Shown here: positions 1 to 6,248 of the stretch, one piece after another
Layout: the number at the start of each line of letters is the position of its first letter
How positions within the stretch are numbered: position 1 is the stretch's first letter
Assembly: GCA_964385305.1 (NCBI GenBank)
Contig: CAYLOP010000076.1
Coordinates: forward strand, 1 to 14,261
Source: CAYLOP01 sp964385305
GTDB lineage: Bacteria > Chloroflexota > Anaerolineae > Anaerolineales > E44-bin32
DNA: 14,261 nt
Reading direction: 5' to 3'
Notes under the pieces: model-generated
Database searches by the model: none
What the model saw: only the letters and a program-made list of their open reading frames with translations
Told to the model about the DNA's origin: nothing
Made by a program: the position numbers and the translations under genes

Positions 1-1688
1 CCCCTCTTACCCGTATCGGACGTGGTGAAATTGGTGGAAAGGCGAACGGTCTTGCGCACATTCGTGGGAAATTGTTCACGCAGCTCAACCACAAGCGCTA
101 TCCGGACATCAAAGTGGATATCCCCTCGTTGGCAGTCATTTGCACCGATGTATTTGATGCATTTATGCAGTCCAATCATCTCGATGAGATCGCAACGTCT
201 GACCGGTCAGACGAAAGGATTGCCAAGGCTTTCCAGCAGGCCGAGATGCCCTTTGAGGCTTTGGGGGATTTGCGAGCGCTGATCAATCAAGCCCATTCAC
301 CGCTAGCAATCCGCTCCTCCAGCCTTTTAGAAGACGCTCGTCATGAACCCTTTGCAGGCGTTTACTCCACGAAGATGATCCCGAACAACAGTTTTGATCC
401 CGACGCTCGATTCCGCCAGTTGATCGAAGCGATTAAACATGTTTACGCCTCAACTTATTTCTGCAATGCCAAAGACTACCGCACAGCCACCCAACACCCA
501 GACGATGAAGAACGCATGGCAATCATCATCCATCAACTGGCAGGCAAGCGCTACCATAACCGTTTCTACCCTGAACTATCGGGGGTGGCGCGTTCGATCA
601 ACCACTACCCCATGAGCCCGGCTCAACCCGAAGATGGCGTAATCAACTTAGCCCTGGGCTTGGGAAAAACCATCGTCGATGGCGGGCGCTGTTGGTCATA
701 TTCACCAACTTACCCAAAGGTACAGCCACCTTATGGATCGGTACAGGAACTTCTTAAAGAGACGCAAACTGAATTTTGGGCAGTCAATATGGGGGAACCA
801 GACGAGTATGATCCCATACGCGAGACGGAATACCTGCTGCTTGAAAATCTTATGGTCGCTGATCGGGATGGCAGCTTGCGCCACATCGCCTCAACCTATA
901 GTCCTATCTCCGGGCGCTTATCTGTTGGGACCGGCTTTGAAGGCCCACGTGCACTGACCTTTGCACCACTCCTGGTTCTCAATGACATTCCATTCAACGA
1001 ATTGATCGAAGAAATACTAGGTATCTGTGAGGATGATCTGGGTGGCCCCGTTGAAATCGAATTCGCCATGACCTTCAACCCGCATCGCTTTGCTTTCCTA
1101 CAAGTACGCTCAATGGAAGCTTTGGGTGCCGATACCAGTGTCGAGGTAGCCGACATGAGCGGTGAGGATGTGCTTGTAGGATGTGAGCGTAGCCTTGGCA
1201 ATGGCGTTGACGAGTCGATTGTGGATATCGTCTACACCAAACCAGAGAGTTTCAATCTCAAGCATACGATGAAGATCATGCCCGAATTGGAGCAGATGAA
1301 CCGCGATTTACTTTCAACCGGTCGACCTTACATATTGATCGTACTTGGCCGCCTAGGGACGACAGATCACTGGCTGGGAATTCCTATCAAGTGGGGCAAA
1401 ATCGCTATGGCCAAGGCTGTTGTCGAAGCTACCAATGAAAAAGCGCGCGTCGAGCTCAGTCAGGGCTCTCACTATTTCCACAATATCATCAGTTTGGGGG
1501 TGAAGTACTTCATCCTCTCCCTGAATTCAGAATACCAGGTGGACTGGGCTTGGCTTGGTCAGCAAGAGGCGGTTAAAGAAACCGAGTTCCTACGGCATAT
1601 CCACCTCGACTCGCCTCTAACCATCAAGGTCGATGGCCGCACAAGTCGCGGCGTGATCTATAAACCGGGGGGACCGTCGAATGACTGA
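1..1688 (+). CDS. PEP/pyruvate-binding (PPDK_N-like) ATP-grasp protein, 5'-truncated by window edge
   Basis: The reading frame is open from base 3 with no stop upstream, so the gene starts outside the window; 561 residues are visible. An internal TTG at 72 is not the start, because the conserved GEIGGKANGLA motif (visible residues 8-18) lies before it. This motif matches the GGK nucleotide-binding loop that opens the PPDK_N domain. IRSSSLLED (103-111) matches the VRSSATAED motif of PEP synthase, a GLGKTIVDGG stretch follows near residue 220, and the domain closes with the QVR triad (Q367-R369). There is no phospho-His swivel domain and no PEP-binding barrel. The tail instead has GRLGTTDHWLG (449-459) and SQGSHYFHN (486-494, H490). 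Related proteins of this type often carry an N-terminal receiver domain, which would lie off the left edge (inference). The true substrate is unknown. It overlaps the next gene by 8 bases, which suggests translational coupling. Confidence 0.85.
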   Translation, partial: PLTRIGRGEIGGKANGLAHIRGKLFTQLNHKRYPDIKVDIPSLAVICTDVFDAFMQSNHLDEIATSDRSDERIAKAFQQAEMPFEALGDLRALINQAHSPLAIRSSSLLEDARHEPFAGVYSTKMIPNNSFDPDARFRQLIEAIKHVYASTYFCNAKDYRTATQHPDDEERMAIIIHQLAGKRYHNRFYPELSGVARSINHYPMSPAQPEDGVINLALGLGKTIVDGGRCWSYSPTYPKVQPPYGSVQELLKETQTEFWAVNMGEPDEYDPIRETEYLLLENLMVADRDGSLRHIASTYSPISGRLSVGTGFEGPRALTFAPLLVLNDIPFNELIEEILGICEDDLGGPVEIEFAMTFNPHRFAFLQVRSMEALGADTSVEVADMSGEDVLVGCERSLGNGVDESIVDIVYTKPESFNLKHTMKIMPELEQMNRDLLSTGRPYILIVLGRLGTTDHWLGIPIKWGKIAMAKAVVEATNEKARVELSQGSHYFHNIISLGVKYFILSLNSEYQVDWAWLGQQEAVKETEFLRHIHLDSPLTIKVDGRTSRGVIYKPGGPSND

Positions 1689-4422
1689 AACGTCCAAATC
1701 ACTTGATCGATTGCTATACGACTTGCGCGAACGCGCAAAAGAGCTCAATTGTCTTTATGAACTCCAGGAATTGCTGGGGAAGAAAGGGATCACCACCGAC
1801 GAGATCTGCTCGGGGCTCATCCGCATTATCCCCCCAGGTTGGCAGTATCCTGATGTTTGTCAGGCTGATGTGATCTATGGTGGTCAACACTTTCAATCCC
1901 CGAATTTCAAGCCCTCTGCCTGGGTGCAAAGCGCCGATATCCTTGTCCAGGATCAAATGGTAGGGAAAATCAGCGTCTACTATACTGAAGAACGTCCCCC
2001 CTCAGATGAAGGACCCTTTCTCAAGGAAGAACGGCGCTTGATTAATACCATCGCCGAGCAATTTGGTTTCTTCATCTTGCACAATCAACTCAAGCAGGTC
2101 TTCCAGCAGCAACAACAAATCGATAGCACCGGGGAGGGTGGATGGAACGTTATTATCGATCTACTCAAACGAACCGATCCGGATTTGCTCGTCCGCCTCA
2201 CTCGTAAAATGATCCACTACTTAGGTCTGCGCGGAATTGAAGAAGCCGCGCGGTTACTGGAACGCTCTTCAACCGTCCCGTCTGATGAGGAGGGATTCGA
2301 CGAGAATCGACCCTTCCAAGGTGCCAGCTCGACCAGCCTGCGCGAGATCACCGGTGAGGTCTTTTCCATCGCAAGTAAATATCTCTCGAGGGATGAGATC
2401 CTCGATAACATCCAGAAATGGAGCCGTGAAGATCGCGTGCGCTTCTTCGTGGACGTGCTGGTTAACCCCAGCTCGTCGATGGTCGAGATAAGCTCAGCCA
2501 TCGAGCGCTTTCACCTGCTCATGGAGCAAGGCATCGAACTCACTGAACCCCGGGCGAAGTGGTTCCGCATCGCCCTCATCCGGCGAATCCTCAGCGACCA
2601 ACCACGCTTTATTGAGGTCGCCAAGCAGTTTATCAACATCGATGATTTCAGCCACTTCATGCGTCGAGTCATCTTCCCGGTTGGCAGTCACGGCAAACTA
2701 GGTGGGAAGAGCTCGGGACTTTTCCTGGCTGCACAAATACTGCAGCGCACCGGTTCAAAGAACCCGCTCTTGAGCAGTATCAAGACGCCTAAAACCTGGT
2801 ACCTGACGTCCGACAGCATCTTTCACTTCATGGGTTACAACGATCTGGAGGACATCCTCGAGCAGAAATACCGTGATCTCAATCAGGTGCGACAGGAATA
2901 CCCCTTCATCATGCAGTTGTTCAAGAATTCACCGCTACCACCGGAAATCGTAAAAGCTCTCACGCTCGCACTGGATGATTTTGGGGACGTCCCTCTGATC
3001 GTCCGATCCTCCAGCCTTCTTGAAGACCAGACCGGAGCAGCTTTCGCAGGAAAATATAAGAGTTTATTCATCGCTAACCGAGGTTCAAAAGAAGAACGCC
3101 TGGACGCGGTGGTCGATGCTATCAACGAGGTTTTTGCCTCACTCTTCGGCCCAGATCCCATCGAGTATCGCATCAAGCATGGTCTCATCGATCTACATGA
3201 GGAGATGGGCATCTTGATCCAGGAGGTGGTTGGCACTCAGGTTGGCGATTACTATTTGCCTTCCTTTGCCGGCGTGGCGTTCAGCCATAACAATTTCCGC
3301 TGGTCCAGCCGAATCCGACGGGAAGATGGTCTGATCCGCCTGGTTCCCGGCCTGGGAACCCGTGCGGTTGATCGCCTAACCGACGACTACCCTGTACTCA
3401 TCGCACCCGGGCAGCCTGGACTGCGTGTGAACGCGGCGACAGATGAGATCTTGCGCTACTCGCCCAAGAAGGTCGATGTTGTCAATCTCAAGACACGCCA
3501 ATTTGAGAGCATCGATCTGCAAGCGTTCATGGCCACGCATGGCGGGGATCTTCCCCTAAGCAACCACCTGGTCTCTGTTCTCGAGGCGGATCATTTCCGT
3601 GAGCCATTCCCTGCTGGTGTCGATTTCGAAAATGATGATTACGTCGTTACCTTCGAGGGGCTCTTCACGCGTACAGATTTCCTCAAGCAGGTCCAGACAA
3701 TCCTGAAGCAACTGCAGGATACCTTCGGTCATCCTGTGGATATTGAATTCGCCCATGATGGGACCGATTTCTACCTGTTGCAATGTCGGTCACAGAGCTA
3801 CAGCGAAGAAAGCACACCTTCGGTGATCCCCACGGACATTCCCGAGGATAGAATTATCTTCTCCGCGAACCGCTACGTTTCCAATGGCGATATGCCGGAG
3901 ATTACCCATATTGTCTATGTAGACCCCGAAAAGTACGCCGAGTTGGAGAACCATCAAGATCTAGTGGCTGTGGGTCGTGCAGTGTGCAGCCTAAATCAAG
4001 CGCTGCCTCGGCGAAAATTTATCTTGATGGGCCCCGGTCGTTGGGGAAGTCGTGGTGACATTCGGCTCGGCGTGAGCGTCGGCTATTCCGACATCAACAA
4101 TACTTCCTTGCTTATTGAGATCGCCCGCCAACAGAAGGATTATGCGCCTGAGCCTTCCTTTGGCACACACTTCTTTAAGGATCTGGTAGAAGCTTCTATC
4201 CGCTATCTTCCTCTCTACCCTGATGAACCTGGAATTCACTTCAATGAGGAATTCCTCACCAATCAGAAGAGCATCCTCCGGGAATTGCTCCCTGATTACA
4301 GCCATCTCGATGAGGTTATTCGGGTTCTCGATGTCCCCGCACTAACGAACGGGCAGATCTTGAAGGTACTGATGAATGGCCAAACCGATGAGGCGATGGC
4401 TATCCTCGACAAACCCCGCTAA
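1681..4422 (+). CDS. GAF-like sensor domain fused to PPDK_N-like PEP/pyruvate-binding domain, 913 aa
   Basis: The ATG is supported by a GGGGGGA Shine-Dalgarno about 8 bases upstream and by the 8-base overlap with the preceding gene. Residues about 10-140 (LNCLYELQELL, IIPPGWQYPDV, SADILVQDQMVGKI, FLKEERRLINTIAEQFG) match the GAF-like input region found in many sensor histidine kinases, and a Gln-rich linker follows (about 140-147). After a helical linker the PPDK_N ATP-grasp runs from about 331 to 705: GGK at 341-343, IVRSSSLLED (440-449) and the closing QCR (Q701-R703). The C-terminal part has GPGRWG (784-789) and SFGTHFF (826-832, H830). The phospho-His swivel and PEP-binding barrel of PEP synthase/PPDK are absent. 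The fusion suggests that ATP-grasp chemistry or binding is controlled by a small-molecule or redox signal (inference). The protein is cytoplasmic, with no membrane segments. Calling it PEP synthase would be wrong. Confidence 0.9.
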   Translation: MTETSKSLDRLLYDLRERAKELNCLYELQELLGKKGITTDEICSGLIRIIPPGWQYPDVCQADVIYGGQHFQSPNFKPSAWVQSADILVQDQMVGKISVYYTEERPPSDEGPFLKEERRLINTIAEQFGFFILHNQLKQVFQQQQQIDSTGEGGWNVIIDLLKRTDPDLLVRLTRKMIHYLGLRGIEEAARLLERSSTVPSDEEGFDENRPFQGASSTSLREITGEVFSIASKYLSRDEILDNIQKWSREDRVRFFVDVLVNPSSSMVEISSAIERFHLLMEQGIELTEPRAKWFRIALIRRILSDQPRFIEVAKQFINIDDFSHFMRRVIFPVGSHGKLGGKSSGLFLAAQILQRTGSKNPLLSSIKTPKTWYLTSDSIFHFMGYNDLEDILEQKYRDLNQVRQEYPFIMQLFKNSPLPPEIVKALTLALDDFGDVPLIVRSSSLLEDQTGAAFAGKYKSLFIANRGSKEERLDAVVDAINEVFASLFGPDPIEYRIKHGLIDLHEEMGILIQEVVGTQVGDYYLPSFAGVAFSHNNFRWSSRIRREDGLIRLVPGLGTRAVDRLTDDYPVLIAPGQPGLRVNAATDEILRYSPKKVDVVNLKTRQFESIDLQAFMATHGGDLPLSNHLVSVLEADHFREPFPAGVDFENDDYVVTFEGLFTRTDFLKQVQTILKQLQDTFGHPVDIEFAHDGTDFYLLQCRSQSYSEESTPSVIPTDIPEDRIIFSANRYVSNGDMPEITHIVYVDPEKYAELENHQDLVAVGRAVCSLNQALPRRKFILMGPGRWGSRGDIRLGVSVGYSDINNTSLLIEIARQQKDYAPEPSFGTHFFKDLVEASIRYLPLYPDEPGIHFNEEFLTNQKSILRELLPDYSHLDEVIRVLDVPALTNGQILKVLMNGQTDEAMAILDKPR

Positions 4423-4754
4423 CGCCTTTGCATGCATCCGACTTCCGCATTGAAGGTGAATGGCGCATGAAATCTTAATCCGCAGTCCAGTCGCTTTCCA
4501 GCACCTCGTCCATCATTTTCACCTCGAACCTTCGAGCCACAACCCCTTAGGTCGATCCTTGAATTGGAATGAAATCGACCTTTCGATTGAACCCGATCTC
4601 AATCCATGGAAAACGCGTGATTTTAATGGGTTTTTTAGACCTCATGAGATCTTTCCTATGATTCCTTCATGAGCCAGGTGCTACATTTTCATAAAGGTCA
4701 TCTCACCCCTTTTTTTACTCGTGGTGCATACACATTTAGCAAAGGAGAAAAAAG
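4423..4754 (+). other. Intergenic region / leader upstream of gdhA
   Basis: This stretch of 332 bases has no convincing gene. A 70-codon ORF at 4460-4672 has no recognisable domain and no properly spaced Shine-Dalgarno. Two small adjacent inverted repeats are visible: AGGTCGAT (4549-4556) with ATCGACCT (4574-4581), and GATTGA (4585-4590) with TCAATC (4599-4604). TCATGAG occurs twice (4642-4648 and 4667-4673). A T-run follows a short AAAGG/CCTTT dyad near 4695-4713 but is too weak to call a terminator. The region presumably contains the gdhA promoter, but I cannot pick out convincing -35/-10 boxes. Confidence 0.5.
4741..4747 (+). promoter_or_regulatory. Strong ribosome binding site of gdhA
   Basis: AAAGGAG followed by an A-rich spacer of 7 bases before the ATG at 4755. 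It is the clearest Shine-Dalgarno in the window and fixes the gdhA start. Confidence 0.8.
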
Positions 4755-6113
4755 ATGTCTGTGATCCAAGACGTCATCGCCATGGTTGAGGAGAAGGACA
4801 CCGGGCAACCGGAATTCCACCAGGCGGTGAAAGAGGTGCTTACCACGCTGGAACCCACCGTCGATCGACACCCTGAGTATGTTCAAGCCAAGATTTATCA
4901 CCGCATCGTCATTCCAGATCGGGTGATCATGTTCCAGGTACCCTGGATGGACGATAAAGGCGATATCCAGGTCAACCGCGGCTTTCGAGTGCAGTTCAAC
5001 AACGCCATTGGACCTTATAAGGGCGGCTTACGCTTTCACCCCTCAGTTAACCTGGGAATTATCAAATTCCTGGGGTTTGAGCAGGTCTTTAAAAACTCCC
5101 TCACCACACTACCCATGGGCGGTGGCAAGGGTGGCTCAGATTTCGACCCCAAGGGCAAATCCGATCACGAGGTGATGAGTTTTTGTCACGCTTTCATGCG
5201 CGAACTCTACCGCCATATCGGACCCAATACCGATGTTCCCGCTGGGGATATCGGTGTCGGCGGCCGCGAGATCGGCTACCTTTATGGCTACTACAAGAAG
5301 ATCGTCAACAACAACACCGGCGTGCTCACTGGCAAAGGGCTTGAGTACGGTGGGAGCTTAATCCGACCAGAGGCCACGGGTTACGGTGCAGTGTATTTCG
5401 CTGCCGAAATGCTGGCGACTCGCAAGGAGGAGATCAAAGGCAAAGTCGCTGCTGTGAGCGCCTCCGGCAACGTAGCACAATATACCGTCGAGAAAATCCT
5501 GGATCTGGGCGGCAAGGTGATTACCCTCTCAGATTCAAGCGGCACGGTCGTGGACGAAGCTGGTGTCGATCGCAAGAAGTTGGCGTATGTACTCGAGTTG
5601 AAGAACATCCGCCGCGGTCGCATCAAGGAGTATGCCGAAGAATTCAAGGGCGTGAAGTACTACGAGGGCAAGAGCGTTTGGGATGTGCTCAAAGAAGAAG
5701 GGCTTAAAGTCGACTTGGCCTTCCCTTCCGCCACCGAGAACGAGATCAACGGTGACCACGCCCAAGCGCTTCTAAAGAACGGTTGCTATTGCGTCTCTGA
5801 AGGTGCCAATATGCCCTCCACGCTGGATGCGATCAAGATCTATCAGGAGAATAATGTGCTTTATGGCCCTGCCAAGGCGGCCAACGCTGGCGGCGTAGCC
5901 ACCTCTGGGCTCGAGATGTCGCAGAACAGCATGCGGCTCTCTTGGTCGCGCGAGGAAGTCGACCAGCGTCTGCATGGCATTATGAAGAGCATCCACAAAG
6001 CCAGCCTTGAAGCAGCGGAGACCTACAGTCGTCCGGGGGATTATCTCCTGGGCGCCAATATCGCCGGGTTCATCAAGGTCGCCAATGCCATGATGGCCTA
6101 CGGAGCGGTGTAG
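4755..6113 (+). CDS. gdhA: Glutamate dehydrogenase (hexameric type, probably NADP-dependent)
   Basis: The 452-residue protein has the normal length for the bacterial hexameric glutamate dehydrogenases, which interconvert 2-oxoglutarate plus ammonium and L-glutamate in the cytoplasm. The start is fixed by the AAAGGAG site upstream. The substrate-binding half carries K89 in PYKGGLRFHP, K113 in VFKNSLTT, catalytic K125 in GGGKGGSDFDP and D165 in PAGDIGVGGREIG. These positions coincide with the K89, K113, K125 and D165 of the well-studied Clostridium symbiosum enzyme. The Rossmann half has SASGNVAQYT and then the SDSSGTVVD stretch typical of the E. coli-like NADP enzymes, so I infer an anabolic, ammonium-assimilating NADPH enzyme (EC 1.4.1.4). 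Coenzyme choice is less certain than the family. The gene lies between two PPDK_N-like genes, 332 bases after one and 135 before the other, so it may have its own promoter. Confidence 0.96.
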   Translation: MSVIQDVIAMVEEKDTGQPEFHQAVKEVLTTLEPTVDRHPEYVQAKIYHRIVIPDRVIMFQVPWMDDKGDIQVNRGFRVQFNNAIGPYKGGLRFHPSVNLGIIKFLGFEQVFKNSLTTLPMGGGKGGSDFDPKGKSDHEVMSFCHAFMRELYRHIGPNTDVPAGDIGVGGREIGYLYGYYKKIVNNNTGVLTGKGLEYGGSLIRPEATGYGAVYFAAEMLATRKEEIKGKVAAVSASGNVAQYTVEKILDLGGKVITLSDSSGTVVDEAGVDRKKLAYVLELKNIRRGRIKEYAEEFKGVKYYEGKSVWDVLKEEGLKVDLAFPSATENEINGDHAQALLKNGCYCVSEGANMPSTLDAIKIYQENNVLYGPAKAANAGGVATSGLEMSQNSMRLSWSREEVDQRLHGIMKSIHKASLEAAETYSRPGDYLLGANIAGFIKVANAMMAYGAV

Positions 6114-6185
6114 CGGTTGTTTGGACGGTTGCAACAATAATTGGAAATCACCCCGCCTTCGTGCGATGAGGTGGTTCCCCTAAGA

Positions 6186-6233
6186 AACCTCCGTAAGCCA
6201 GGTGTGGCGAACCCCATGCCGCGAGCGGAGGTT
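6186..6233 (+). promoter_or_regulatory. Inverted repeat enclosing a GGAGG, possible translational control hairpin
   Basis: AACCTCCG (6186-6193) and CGGAGGTT (6226-6233) form a perfect 8-bp stem. Inside it, GGTGTGG (6201-6207) can pair with CCATGCC (6214-6220) using two G-T wobbles, giving a stacked second stem. The right arm contains GGAGG (6227-6231), the only Shine-Dalgarno-like sequence before the ATG at 6249. No T-run follows, so this is not a rho-independent terminator. The distance of 17 bases from GGAGG to the ATG is longer than usual, so its role as the ribosome site is uncertain. Confidence 0.45.
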
Positions 6234-6248
6234 CATTGCTAGCCAGAT

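Noticed and set aside
4460..4672. A 70-codon ORF upstream of gdhA
   Set aside because: No recognisable domain, and the only purine-rich stretch (AAGGTG) lies directly against the ATG, too close for a ribosome site. It looks like a chance ORF.
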